From NCBI GenBank assembly GCA_902533795.1, contig CACAND010000001.1, positions 302,844-366,843 of the forward strand: a DNA stretch of 64,000 nt. Reading direction: 5' to 3'. The notes under the pieces are model-generated. The model was not told the DNA's origin, searched no databases, and saw only the letters and a list, made by a program, of their open reading frames with translations. Shown piece by piece: positions 24,569-33,713 of this stretch. The translations under genes were made by a program, and so were the position numbers. Each line of letters begins with the position of its first letter. The stretch's first letter is position 1. This DNA is from an uncultured Candidatus Actinomarina sp. GTDB taxonomy: Bacteria; Actinomycetota; Acidimicrobiia; Actinomarinales; Actinomarinaceae.

Positions 24569-25939
24569 TTACAAGAATAAAAGCGCAATAGCCAGAAAGC
24601 CACCAAAACCCGCAATATCAGTAACTAATGTAAGAAATATATTTGATGCTAGTGCTGGATCAAATCCTAATTTTTTTAAAATCAAAGGTATTGATGAACC
24701 AAAAAAATTCCCAATAAATATATTAGTAAAAACAGCAGAACCTAAAGCTAAAGAAAAATCACCTAAACCAACAAAGCTCAATATAAGAAATGAAAAAGTG
24801 CCAACCAAGATGCCATTTATGATTCCAATCAGTGTTTGTTTTCCAATTACATCAAGAACTCTTGCCTCAGAAACATCATTTCGTGCCAAAGCTCTTATTA
24901 CAATTGCTAAAGACTGAGCACCAGAACTTCCCCCAATTAATGCAACTACCGGCATTAAAGCAGCCAGTAATACATTACTAGTAATTGTTTCCTCAAATTG
25001 GAATATCAAAAACGAAACAATAAATGCCAAGACCATATTTATTGCTATCCATGGAAGTCGAGACTGTATTGATTTTTGAATAGGTGTAAAAATTGTTTCT
25101 TCAGCCCCTGCACCAAATGATTGAGAAAAATCTTCAGCAATTTCTGTTTGTATAACATCTAGTGCCGAATTTATAGTTATTTGACCAATCAATTTATTAT
25201 CTTTATCAATTACTGGGAGAGCTAGTAGTTCATATTGTCTTATTAATCCTGCCGCCTCCTCCTGATCAGATGAAGGATTTACAAATACTGGATCTTGAAT
25301 CATTACATTTTTGATTAAGTCGTCTTCATTTGCAAAGACAATTTCTCTAAAAGAAATCACTCCCGTGAGTCTATTTTCTTTATCTACTGAATATACATAA
25401 ATTAAATCCTCTACGTTATTGTGAAGCGACTTAAGTTCTTTCAGAGCATCTTTAACAGTTAATCCAGTTGATATTTTTGCTACTTCTTCAGACATCTGTC
25501 TTCCTACAGAGTCTTCTGGGTAAGACAGCCTTCTATCTATATTTAGTTTTGTAGATTTGTCTAAAATTTCTAAAATTTCATCAGTTTCATCATCAGTAGA
25601 TCTTTCTAAAACATCAACAACGTCTTCTGTATCCATTTGCTTAAAAATCTCCTCAACATCTTTGTCATCCAAAGATTCAACAATTTCAATAATTGCACGT
25701 GGACGCAGGGATTCAAAAATTTTTACCGCTGTTAAGGTTGGAAGCTCGGTAATTAATTTTCCCGCCTCAATAGATTCAAATTCTTCAAGTGCATCAGCAG
25801 AATCGAAAGGATCTTTAGTGGCTATTTGAATCCACAATTGTTTGTTTTCTTCAAGATACCTATAAGCTTTTTCTGGATTAGAACGGGCTAAATCTCTAAG
25901 TTCTTTACCTTTTGATGGATTAACAATTTCATTATTCAT
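24569..25939 (-). CDS. mgtE: Magnesium transporter MgtE
   Basis: 456 aa from ATG 25939 (an upstream GTG at 25943 would add two residues). The N domain is acidic helical repeats (about 30-130), then two CBS domains (about 135-255), then five membrane helices with PVVALIGGSSGAQSLAIVIRALA, matching MgtE. Mg2+ binding at the cytosolic domain closes the channel. It follows the S9 peptidase gene by 46 nt on the same strand and may share the TPP-controlled transcript. The call is secure. Confidence 0.95.
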   Translation of the reverse strand: MNNEIVNPSKGKELRDLARSNPEKAYRYLEENKQLWIQIATKDPFDSADALEEFESIEAGKLITELPTLTAVKIFESLRPRAIIEIVESLDDKDVEEIFKQMDTEDVVDVLERSTDDETDEILEILDKSTKLNIDRRLSYPEDSVGRQMSEEVAKISTGLTVKDALKELKSLHNNVEDLIYVYSVDKENRLTGVISFREIVFANEDDLIKNVMIQDPVFVNPSSDQEEAAGLIRQYELLALPVIDKDNKLIGQITINSALDVIQTEIAEDFSQSFGAGAEETIFTPIQKSIQSRLPWIAINMVLAFIVSFLIFQFEETITSNVLLAALMPVVALIGGSSGAQSLAIVIRALARNDVSEARVLDVIGKQTLIGIINGILVGTFSFLILSFVGLGDFSLALGSAVFTNIFIGNFFGSSIPLILKKLGFDPALASNIFLTLVTDIAGFGGFLAIALLFL

Positions 25940-25985
25940 GAACACCTGATATTTACTTTAATTAGATTTTATAAGTTTATTTTGA

Positions 25986-27875
25986 CTAGCTAAGTTGTTT
26001 TTTATGCCAATTGATAATTGAATCAAATCTTTGAACTCTATGTTCTGGTTTGCCAGATCTAGAAAGTTCATGACTTTCATCTGGGAACCTTATCATTGAT
26101 GATGAAACACCTCTCCTTTTAAGGTTTGAAAATAATTGCTCAGCCTGCTCAATTGGGCACCTGTAATCTTTTTCCGAATGAATTATTAGTGTTGGGGTAA
26201 TAATGTTGTTTGCATAAGTGATTGGACTTTTCTTTCTGTACAAATTCAAATTACTTTTTAGGTCATCCAAAAGATACATTTCAGGAAATCCAATTCCAAT
26301 ATCTGAAGTTCCGACCATTGTTTCCCAGTTCAATAGAGCTCTCTCGACAACAGCAGATTTAAACATTTTTGGATAATGACTAATTACCCAAGAAGTCATA
26401 AAACCACCATATGAACCTCCCATAATTCCATAGTTTTTATTTTTTATTCCAAGCTTTTTTATCATCATTTCAAAGCTTTTAATTACATCATAAGTGTCAT
26501 TCTCACCCCATTTGTTCCCACAAACGTCTCTAACAAACTTGTGTCCTCTACCTGATGAACCACGAGGATTACAAGCTACAACATTAAAACCAGAAGATGC
26601 AAAAACCTGAAACTCATCAAAAAACCCAAATCCATATTGACTGGCAGGACCACCGTGTATGTTTAGCAAAGTAGGTTTATTGATATCTACAAGTATTCCC
26701 CAAGTATCAATTTGAGATTTTCCAGTTTCAAATCTTTCATATACACAATTATGAGTACGTACTTTATTGTGAAAATTATTATTAAAGTCTGAAAATTTTT
26801 TATCCTCATCATTTCTAATTAAATATACTTCATCTTTTTTATCGAATGAGCTTACTAGAGCATAAATATCTTCACCATCAACACAGAAATCAGAGGTTAG
26901 GAGTTCTTTATCATATAAAATCTCAAAACTTTCAAAATCAGTTTTAAGTAGACTTTGTTTTCCAGAATCTTCATACAAAACATAAATTTTGTTATCACTA
27001 ACTTTCGTTTTAACTACACCTCTATCAATAAAATTACTAACTTTGTTGGCAATACCTCTTTTGTTAATTTTGAAAATACTAATATTCGTCGGCCAGTCAA
27101 ATCTCTTATCAAGACCGACACCGTATAAATTATCTTGATAAGAAAATAACTGGCTCCACATACCACCTGTATTTATAACTGTTAATTGTGAATCTGAAAA
27201 TTTTATAATTTGATCTTCAAGCATCGTTCCATCTTGATTATGCTTGCTTGCTATAAAGTACATATCAGAGTTAATTTCAAGAAGAGAGGATATTGATAGA
27301 AACAGTTCTTTATCTCCATCTATAATTTTCTGACTTTTACCAGTAGAAGTCTTTACTTTATAAATATGAAATCTTTTATTGTATATAACCCCTGTTGTAT
27401 CAAATCGAAAAGGTAATTTATCAATTTCTAGAGGATGATCAGTTTTATTTTCAATTTTTTTATATTCACTCGACCACTCTTTTGTTATTACGTAAATAAA
27501 TTCATCATTAGAACTCCATAAATAGTTAACAATAGAATCATCAGTTTCAAATACTATTTTTTCTTTACCCCTATTTCTAAAAATAAGCTTATTTTTTTCT
27601 AGTTTTTTTTTCTTTTCTAATTTATCCAAAATTTCAGTAGATTTTGGTGTTTTGATAAATGCAAATGATTTTTTATTGTTTGAGTACTTCGGTGCTGAAA
27701 AATTCCAATACGAGGATTGTTTTAGTTCTCTCCATTGATTTTGTGAAAATTTCCATATTGAAGATTCGTATGAATTTTTATCCAGGTTCATTTTCGTTGA
27801 CTTAAGTAGCAAGTCTGAGTTATTATTACTTATTTCAGACAGGCTTACAAAATCAGATATATTTTTTGGCTTCAT
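25986..27875 (-). CDS. S9 family prolyl oligopeptidase-type serine peptidase
   Basis: 629 aa, cytosolic (no signal). The N-terminal beta-propeller-like half (1-370) precedes an alpha/beta hydrolase domain with nucleophile motif GGSYGGF (Ser near residue 487), an Asp in HSEKDYRCP and His in PDESHELSRSG. Oxyanion-hole motif NIHGGPASQYG. This is the acylaminoacyl-peptidase/DPP subfamily that cleaves short peptides. It is 16 nt downstream of the symporter gene, so the two likely share a transcript; uptake and hydrolysis of a common substrate is possible but unproven. Confidence 0.88.
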   Translation of the reverse strand: MKPKNISDFVSLSEISNNNSDLLLKSTKMNLDKNSYESSIWKFSQNQWRELKQSSYWNFSAPKYSNNKKSFAFIKTPKSTEILDKLEKKKKLEKNKLIFRNRGKEKIVFETDDSIVNYLWSSNDEFIYVITKEWSSEYKKIENKTDHPLEIDKLPFRFDTTGVIYNKRFHIYKVKTSTGKSQKIIDGDKELFLSISSLLEINSDMYFIASKHNQDGTMLEDQIIKFSDSQLTVINTGGMWSQLFSYQDNLYGVGLDKRFDWPTNISIFKINKRGIANKVSNFIDRGVVKTKVSDNKIYVLYEDSGKQSLLKTDFESFEILYDKELLTSDFCVDGEDIYALVSSFDKKDEVYLIRNDEDKKFSDFNNNFHNKVRTHNCVYERFETGKSQIDTWGILVDINKPTLLNIHGGPASQYGFGFFDEFQVFASSGFNVVACNPRGSSGRGHKFVRDVCGNKWGENDTYDVIKSFEMMIKKLGIKNKNYGIMGGSYGGFMTSWVISHYPKMFKSAVVERALLNWETMVGTSDIGIGFPEMYLLDDLKSNLNLYRKKSPITYANNIITPTLIIHSEKDYRCPIEQAEQLFSNLKRRGVSSSMIRFPDESHELSRSGKPEHRVQRFDSIINWHKKQLS

Positions 27876-27891
27876 TTAAATTTTCTATTTA

Positions 27892-29271
27892 CTATTTTAT
27901 TCTGTTGTAAGAAAGAGTACCAATGATAGAAAAAATAAACCCTACTCCAAATGTGTTAAGGTCTGCAAGCCCATAGAGATCAGTTGGTATAAATATCCCA
28001 CCTGGATTCAAATCTAAATCAATAAAATAAAATCTGTACAACACTGATGAAACAAAACCCAAAGATGTGGGGATCACTATACCCTGGCTAGTTTTTCTTG
28101 ATTTAATTTTATAAAATGCAGGGAAGACCAAACATACAGCCAAAAGGTCAGCAAATAAAAATACTGAAAATATATTTGTTACATAAAATGATAATCCTAA
28201 AGAGCCAAAAGTAATTATAAGTGTAATTATTTTTGCTTCAGACACACCTCTTTTTACAAGATCTAAAGCCATTGTTGAAGATATTGCACTTTGAAGAGTA
28301 TCAATACTTGACGCAACAAGCATTGTACAAAGTACAATTACAAGAATTCTTGAAAAGGTATTAAATTCTATTTGCTGGATAAAACTTAAGGAAGGATTTT
28401 CAATCCCAAAGCCTGCTCCAGATGAACCTGCAATTCCAAGAACGAGTACTGTTATAAAACAACCCAATCCAGCATAAATGGATGATTTTTTAATTACATT
28501 TTCATCAATTGCAGAATATGTTCTTTGCCAGTAACCCTGAGAGAATATTTCTGCTGCAGTTACTGCAAGAATTACAGCAAGAGCAGACTTAAAACTGGCA
28601 AATGTAAATGTATTTAATCCTCCATCGTAAGAAGCTTCGATAATATTATTAATTCCATTTTGACTTATCCACAAAAATAAAACAATAATGAGAAGTGCAA
28701 TTATTGATATACCTTGGAATCTATCAGTGACAAGAGACGCCTTAAAGCCTGAAAGATTTAAGTAAAGAAAAGTCACGACTGCTATTGCTGTACAAACAAT
28801 GAAACCAGAAGTCTCCGATATTTCAGGAAACAAAAAATTTATTGATGCGAATTCAGCAATTAGAAAAGCTGACATATAGATGGTTGCAATTATTGAGACA
28901 AAAACTTGAGCAAAATTTCCATATTGTTGACTTATGTATTGAGGAAGAGTTGCTTTGTCTGGAACTGTTTGAACAATACGTGGTCCCACAAAATACAACA
29001 ACACAAAAGGGGTAGCGGCAGAGATTGCATAACCTATAACATCAAAACCTAAGCCATACCAGCCAACCTCTGCTGGAGAAGCAATAATCCATAACCCCAT
29101 ACCACTTGCATAAAAACTCAAGGATAGATTGAGGGTCTTTTGAGATTTCAGCATAACAAAATAACTTTTATCTTCTGTTTTGTTTGCCAGCCTTCTTGTT
29201 AAGACAAGAAAGAGAAAAAGTATAAAGAATATAAGTATGTAATTAATTAAAACGTTTGTACCTAACTGCAC
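27892..29271 (-). CDS. Sodium:solute symporter (SSS family), TPP-regulated
   Basis: 459 aa with about 12 to 13 membrane helices. The GTG start is preceded by GAGGT. SSS features include ASPAEVGWYGLGFD, the ATLPQYISQQYGNFAQ loop and AEIFSQGYWQRTYSA. A TPP riboswitch sits directly upstream, so the likely substrate is thiamine, a thiamine precursor or a related pyrimidine rather than proline or urea. The substrate is inferred from regulation only. Confidence 0.88.
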   Translation of the reverse strand: MQLGTNVLINYILIFFILFLFLVLTRRLANKTEDKSYFVMLKSQKTLNLSLSFYASGMGLWIIASPAEVGWYGLGFDVIGYAISAATPFVLLYFVGPRIVQTVPDKATLPQYISQQYGNFAQVFVSIIATIYMSAFLIAEFASINFLFPEISETSGFIVCTAIAVVTFLYLNLSGFKASLVTDRFQGISIIALLIIVLFLWISQNGINNIIEASYDGGLNTFTFASFKSALAVILAVTAAEIFSQGYWQRTYSAIDENVIKKSSIYAGLGCFITVLVLGIAGSSGAGFGIENPSLSFIQQIEFNTFSRILVIVLCTMLVASSIDTLQSAISSTMALDLVKRGVSEAKIITLIITFGSLGLSFYVTNIFSVFLFADLLAVCLVFPAFYKIKSRKTSQGIVIPTSLGFVSSVLYRFYFIDLDLNPGGIFIPTDLYGLADLNTFGVGFIFSIIGTLSYNRIK

Positions 29272-29289
29272 AATTACCTCATTTCATAA

Positions 29290-29382
29290 ATGGGATAAGA
29301 GTTCCGAATATCCCTTCGTTAGAATTACCTAACAGGTTCAGACGGTCGGTTTTTACACCCTCTCAGCATTTTGCTCCCGTTA
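29290..29382 (-). promoter_or_regulatory. TPP (THI-box) riboswitch
   Basis: On the minus strand the conserved core is present: GCTGAGAGGGTG, then GAACCTGTTAGGTAATTC and TAACGAAGGGA, matching the CUGAGA and ACCUG...GGUAAU...CGnAGGGA boxes. Just 3' lies GGGATA...TATCCC, a hairpin close to the ribosome binding site that can serve as the expression platform. It is about 20 nt upstream of the SSS symporter start. Confidence 0.92.
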
Positions 29383-29426
29383 ATACAATCCTACTCTATT
29401 TCCAATTTATCATTAGTATTTCAAGA

Positions 29427-30338
29427 ATGATTAATAATAATCAAATAAACAATAGACCATCCCTCATTCAAACTATAGGAGCAGTTTTAACGGCAGGAGT
29501 TATGTGGGGTTCTGCAAATGTAATTATTCGTAGTTTGCTTATTGAAGGGTTAAATGAAATTTTTTTAGTAACGGTCAGAGTATCAATTATTGGTACTCTA
29601 CTTTTCTTTTATTATTTAATTTTTAATAAAGAAAAATTTAATAAACAGCTTTTAAAAGAAGCTTCTTTTACTGGTTTAGCCTCAATATTTTTTGTAAGCT
29701 GGGCCTTTATATTTTCTCTTCAATACATTTCCTCAGGATTAGTTACTTTATTGATAAGTTCTGCTCCAATTTTTACAGTTATGTGGGTAAAGCTAATCTT
29801 AAAAGAAGAAAAAATTTCAAAACTAAAATATTTCTCCGTATTGATTGGTTTTTCTGGAATAGCTTATTTATTTATTTCCCAGGAAACAGGTTTGTTGAAT
29901 CAAGGAAATATTTTTTTGGGAGGTACATTGGCATTCTTAGGAGTTCAATGCATTGCTCTCGCTACTGTTCTCAATAGAAAATTTGCTCCTAAATATAAAG
30001 TAAGTAGCTGGTTAACCTATCAATATCCACTTGTAATAATTCTCACCTTTTTGACGTATTTAATTTCTGGAGTAGGTATAGATATATTAAATGTTTCACA
30101 GCTGATAAGACTTGGAGCATTAGTTGTATGCAATCTTGGAGCATTTTTATCTTTCACTTGGTTAATTCAAAGAGTAAGCGCATTACAGGTTGCATCTATT
30201 GATTATTTAGTACCAGTTGTAGGAGTAACAGCCGGAGTTATATTTTTAGGAGAAACATTTAATAGGAACATTCTGATTTGTAGTATTTTCATCTTTGTAT
30301 CTTTATTACTTACAACAAAAGATGAATTTTCAAACTAG
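29427..30338 (+). CDS. EamA/DMT-family transporter
   Basis: 303 aa from ATG 29427. The longer reading frame to 29256 runs across the riboswitch and is not used. Ten hydrophobic helices arranged as two EamA repeats (about 15-145 and 160-300), with VLTAGVMWGSANVIIR and VSALQVASIDYLVPVVGVTAGVIFLGE typical of drug/metabolite exporters. Its 3' end overlaps the UDG4 gene on the opposite strand by 4 nt. Substrate unknown. Confidence 0.88.
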   Translation: MINNNQINNRPSLIQTIGAVLTAGVMWGSANVIIRSLLIEGLNEIFLVTVRVSIIGTLLFFYYLIFNKEKFNKQLLKEASFTGLASIFFVSWAFIFSLQYISSGLVTLLISSAPIFTVMWVKLILKEEKISKLKYFSVLIGFSGIAYLFISQETGLLNQGNIFLGGTLAFLGVQCIALATVLNRKFAPKYKVSSWLTYQYPLVIILTFLTYLISGVGIDILNVSQLIRLGALVVCNLGAFLSFTWLIQRVSALQVASIDYLVPVVGVTAGVIFLGETFNRNILICSIFIFVSLLLTTKDEFSN

Positions 30339-30913
30339 AGATTATCAAAAGCAGTTTTAACTTTTTTTAAATCTTGCCAGGTTAACCATTTTGGTTTCCC
30401 AGGCTCTTTCGAAGGGCTTCTTAAGAGATATGATGGATGAAAAATAGGCATAATTTTGATATTGTCCTTTATTATCCACTCACCTCTTATCTTCGAAATT
30501 GGTTTTTTTATCTCAAGAAATGCTTCCACAGATGTTGATCCCGCCAAAATTATAATTTTTGGATTTAACAAATTAATCTGTTTTGTTAGCCAAGGCATAC
30601 ATGAATTTATTTCATTTGAATCAGGCTTCCTATTTTGAGGAGGTCTACACTTAACAATATTTGTAATATAACAATCCTCCAAAGGATCAATTTCAACAGA
30701 CATTAATGCTGAATCAAGCATTTTTCCAGCTCTTCCAACAAACGGAAATCCTGTAATATCTTCTTGCTCCCCAGGTCCTTCTCCGATTATTAAAATCTTA
30801 GCTTTAGAATTTCCCTTTGCTACAACAACATTATTTCTAGTTTGAGAAAGTTCGCAAGACTTACACTTTCTACATTCTTTATGTAGCAATAAGAGATCTT
30901 GATTTGTTGTCAT
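30335..30913 (-). CDS. Family 4 uracil-DNA glycosylase
   Basis: 192 aa. Removes uracil from DNA. Motif 1 is GEGPGEQEDITGFPFVGRAG, motif 2 is HPSYLLRSP. Iron-sulfur cluster cysteines: CRKCKSC near the N terminus and later Cys in VKCRPP and SCMPW. The length and motifs fit thermophile-type UDG4, which is common in Actinobacteria. Confidence 0.93.
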   Translation of the reverse strand: MTTNQDLLLLHKECRKCKSCELSQTRNNVVVAKGNSKAKILIIGEGPGEQEDITGFPFVGRAGKMLDSALMSVEIDPLEDCYITNIVKCRPPQNRKPDSNEINSCMPWLTKQINLLNPKIIILAGSTSVEAFLEIKKPISKIRGEWIIKDNIKIMPIFHPSYLLRSPSKEPGKPKWLTWQDLKKVKTAFDNL

Positions 30914-31243
30914 ACAAAAATTCTAATAGAAAGTTGTTTTGGGAACACCCCAGTAAGAACTGGGGAGTTTTGTATACGTACTAATCGAACAGGAATTAAT
31001 TAGATATTTGATAATTATGAATACTTTTTTTAAACAGAATGTAAACACAAAGAAAACATATTTAAAAATGAGAAAACCCTTGAATACTCCGCTTGTTTTG
31101 TTGCCAAAACTCACTTGCTTCAAGGGCTATCTCTTTTTCTTCTTGTAATGATTATCTATAAAGACTTTCTTCACAAAAAGTTAATATAAAATTACACTGA
31201 AAATAAATTTTTTTCAAAAAAAAATTATCTTTTTTTTCCCACT
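30914..31243. other. 330-bp non-coding gap with two inverted repeats
   Basis: No convincing gene. A 66-aa minus frame here (30923-31123) is A/T-biased, lacks a ribosome binding site and overlaps the hairpin, so it is not accepted. The gap holds a perfect hairpin CCCCAGT-AAGA-ACTGGGG (30948-30965) and a larger structured hairpin (31077-31126) after cbiM. No RNase P, tmRNA or SRP RNA core motif was seen. Confidence 0.6.
31069..31126 (-). terminator. Structured hairpin and T-rich tail downstream of cbiM
   Basis: On the minus strand CCCTTGAA and TTCAAGGG (outer 8-bp stem) enclose a perfect inner stem GTTTTG-GCAA-CAAAAC capped by a GNRA tetraloop, separated by an asymmetric internal loop. The outer stem is followed by TTTTCTCATTTTT. 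It fits a terminator for the cbiM operon but is more elaborate than a simple one, so a small structured RNA is possible. Confidence 0.55.
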
Positions 31244-32170
31244 TTAATTCCGATTTTTAACCTTAATAAAAATGTTAAATAATCCAACGATTACAACTAT
31301 TCCTAATACTGCACTCAGAACTGTAGACAAGAAGTTATTGTTAATATTTTCTATACCGTAATCTTCTAAAAATAAAACAACTCCTGTGTCTTCATTAAAG
31401 CCAAATGATTCAGCTACAGACTCAAGACCATCAGGTGACGAAGAGGCGTAAGGAGTAATTAAAGTGAGAACTAAAATTAGTAGAATAAATAATCCATAGA
31501 ATGAAGTTACTTTGTTGCTTTTGTCGGTATTTTTATTTACATAAACTAAATCAGATCTAACTCTTAAAAGCAATGAAACTATCAAAGCGGTAATTATTCC
31601 CTCACCAATACCAATTAACAAATGGCTTGAGACCATAGCTATTAATACACTTCCAAGAGGTACTGCAACAGTACCTCCCAAAGAATATTCAAGAACAAAT
31701 GCAATTGAAGAAAATACAACAGATAATAGACCAGCTATGAATGATCCTGAAATTGTGGAAGAATAACTTTCACCAAATAATTTTTTCCATGTAGATATTG
31801 TTATCCAGCCAATAAGAGAAGTAACAACTGCCATATTTAGTAAGTTAACCCCTAAGGCACTCAGGCCTCCGTCAGCAAAAAGCAATGATTGAATTACTAC
31901 AACTATTGATATGCATATAATTCCAAGACTAGGCCCTAATACGACAACAGCCAGCGCACCACCTAAAAGATGACCACTGGTTCCTGCTGCTATAGGGAAA
32001 TTAATCATTTGTAATACAAAAATTAATGCCGACATCATTCCAGTAAGCGCAATTAAACGATCAGCTACTAAATTCTTAGCATTTCTAATATATGCCCAAA
32101 TAGTCGCCAAGCTTATCAAACCAGATGCAGCAGAAACCGGAGCATTTATAAATCCGTCAGGTACGTGCAT
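31244..32170 (-). CDS. cbiM: CbiM-type cobalt/nickel ECF component with C-terminal PDGLE-like domain
   Basis: 308 aa from ATG 32170, chosen because CbiM must begin Met-His (MHVPDGFIN): the free N terminus and His2 bind the metal. A longer frame to 32221 would destroy this. Membrane helices follow with GTSGHLLGGALAVVVLGP and SHLLIGIGEGIITA. After a basic break (about 232-250) the C-terminal part carries PDGLESVAESFGF and two helices, the CbiN-like PDGLE domain. The ATPase CbiO and CbiQ are not encoded nearby. Co2+ uptake is favoured given the B12 riboswitch elsewhere; Ni2+ is possible. Confidence 0.9.
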   Translation of the reverse strand: MHVPDGFINAPVSAASGLISLATIWAYIRNAKNLVADRLIALTGMMSALIFVLQMINFPIAAGTSGHLLGGALAVVVLGPSLGIICISIVVVIQSLLFADGGLSALGVNLLNMAVVTSLIGWITISTWKKLFGESYSSTISGSFIAGLLSVVFSSIAFVLEYSLGGTVAVPLGSVLIAMVSSHLLIGIGEGIITALIVSLLLRVRSDLVYVNKNTDKSNKVTSFYGLFILLILVLTLITPYASSSPDGLESVAESFGFNEDTGVVLFLEDYGIENINNNFLSTVLSAVLGIVVIVGLFNIFIKVKNRN

Positions 32171-32224
32171 ACAAAAAGTATAAAATTTAATTAAGTTAAT
32201 GCAAACAATTTGCAATAACAAATA

Positions 32225-32962
32225 TTAAATTATTTTATTATCTTTCATCCAATTGTGAATCTCACTCAAAACAAACATTCTTGTATCTTGATTTAGTATT
32301 TCATGAGCGGAGTTATTTACTTTTATGAATTTTACATTCTCTAGTTTCATTATTTTTTCATTACCATCAATTGGACAAACACGATCATTGTCGCCATGTA
32401 AAACGATTGTAGGTATTTTTAAATTACTAATATTTTCTTGAACATAGTCCTGTATTCGAGTTATTTCTGAACCAAGCCTAAAAGAGAAAGTTCTGAAGAC
32501 AAGGGGGTCTTTAAAATAGCTTGATACTACATCCCTATCTGTTGATAAATTTCTTTTTGTAATTGGAGAAAGTGTTCTAAATCTTGGAGCTATCTTGCCT
32601 AGTGGTTTTGATAGCGATCTTATAAATTTTGGATAGTTGTCTTTGAAGAGAGGAGCAGTCAATATTAAATAATCAGGTTTTACAACTTCATTAATCACTC
32701 CGTATACCGAAATCAAAGCACCATAGGAGTGTCCAAAAAGAATTTTTGTTGAAAAGCTATTTAGGCTCTCAAAGCCTTTTTTTAATGCAGACTCATTATC
32801 TTCCCAAGATTGTATATGCCCTTTTTTTATTGTATCTTCTCCATGACCAGGGAGATCTATTAAGTGTGGAGAAATACCTAAATTTTCAAACCAATCAAAG
32901 TTAATCTGATGTCTTCCTTTATGTTCAAACAATCCGTGAAGTAATAAAACTCCGGCGTCCAT
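32225..32962 (-). CDS. Alpha/beta hydrolase (monoglyceride-lipase-like)
   Basis: 245 aa. LLLHGLFEHKGRH at the N terminus (oxyanion region), nucleophile GHSYGA (Ser about residue 98), catalytic Asp in HGDNDRVCP and His in NNSAHEIL. The arrangement matches serine aminopeptidase S33/lysophospholipase-type proteins. Cytosolic, no signal. It lies directly upstream of cbiM on the same strand. Substrate unknown. Confidence 0.85.
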   Translation of the reverse strand: MDAGVLLLHGLFEHKGRHQINFDWFENLGISPHLIDLPGHGEDTIKKGHIQSWEDNESALKKGFESLNSFSTKILFGHSYGALISVYGVINEVVKPDYLILTAPLFKDNYPKFIRSLSKPLGKIAPRFRTLSPITKRNLSTDRDVVSSYFKDPLVFRTFSFRLGSEITRIQDYVQENISNLKIPTIVLHGDNDRVCPIDGNEKIMKLENVKFIKVNNSAHEILNQDTRMFVLSEIHNWMKDNKII

Positions 32963-32993
32963 AATTTTTCTCCTATATATAAACTTAATACTA

Positions 32994-33713
32994 ATGAATT
33001 TAGATTACGTTAAGATTCCTTTTACAAACAATCCATCAATGACAAGATATGATGGCCCAATTTATAATAAAACTCCAGATAAAAATTATTTATCTGAAAA
33101 AGCTAAACAGATGGAATACTTTGGAAACAGCATTTATGGTGAAACAGAAATTTCAAAAACAAATAATCTACTAAGTAAATTAATAGATTATTTTGACTTT
33201 GATCAGCCATTAAGTATTAAAGAATTATCACTTAAATTAGAAGAAGATTTTGCAGTTATGTTTAAAGGAAAAATGGAACTTGGATCTATATCTTTTCCAA
33301 GCGGGTGGGATTTTTCAGAAAAACTAGGTAAAGACTTATCATTTATTCATGATCCAGTTGCTGATAATTCAAAATTAGTATCTTCGAGTGTAAAGTTATC
33401 CGATTACATGTGCAAACAAACTATTCAGAGATGGGTTTGGACAGTTACAACAAGTTGCGAGTTAAGTGAACACCCAAAACTTACAAAGCCTGAATTATCA
33501 ACTGCAGAAAATTTATTTTTTAGACTTGAAACTCAAACTTCAACACCTCTCGACAATATAACTAGTCTTTTTTTAATAAAGGTTGAAGTCATTCCACTAA
33601 AAGAAGTTTGGGATAAAAAAATATTGGAAAGCATTAATTCAATGAGTGAAGATATATTGAAATATAAAGGTTTAGTGAAAATTAAAAAATTACTAAATAC
33701 AATACAAATATGA
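32994..33713 (+). CDS. DUF3445 family protein (heme-dependent oxidative N-demethylase-like)
   Basis: 239 aa. Contains the DUF3445 core: SISFPSGWDFSEKLGKDLSFIHDPVAD, followed by a QRWVWTVTT segment and a FRLETQTSTPL segment. Members are described as heme-dependent oxidative N-demethylases. The family is fairly clear; the substrate is not. It overlaps the next gene by 4 nt. Confidence 0.75.
   Translation: MNLDYVKIPFTNNPSMTRYDGPIYNKTPDKNYLSEKAKQMEYFGNSIYGETEISKTNNLLSKLIDYFDFDQPLSIKELSLKLEEDFAVMFKGKMELGSISFPSGWDFSEKLGKDLSFIHDPVADNSKLVSSSVKLSDYMCKQTIQRWVWTVTTSCELSEHPKLTKPELSTAENLFFRLETQTSTPLDNITSLFLIKVEVIPLKEVWDKKILESINSMSEDILKYKGLVKIKKLLNTIQI

Noticed and set aside
29256..29426. N-terminal extension of the EamA transporter
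   Set aside because: It runs through the TPP riboswitch on the other strand and encodes no transporter-like sequence; ATG 29427 begins a normal DMT protein.
30923..31123. 66-aa minus-strand frame between UDG4 and cbiM
   Set aside because: No ribosome binding site, low-complexity A/T-driven composition, and it runs over a clear stem-loop with T-tail.
30914..31243. RNase P RNA, tmRNA or SRP RNA in the 330-bp gap
   Set aside because: No diagnostic core motifs of these RNAs were found on either strand.
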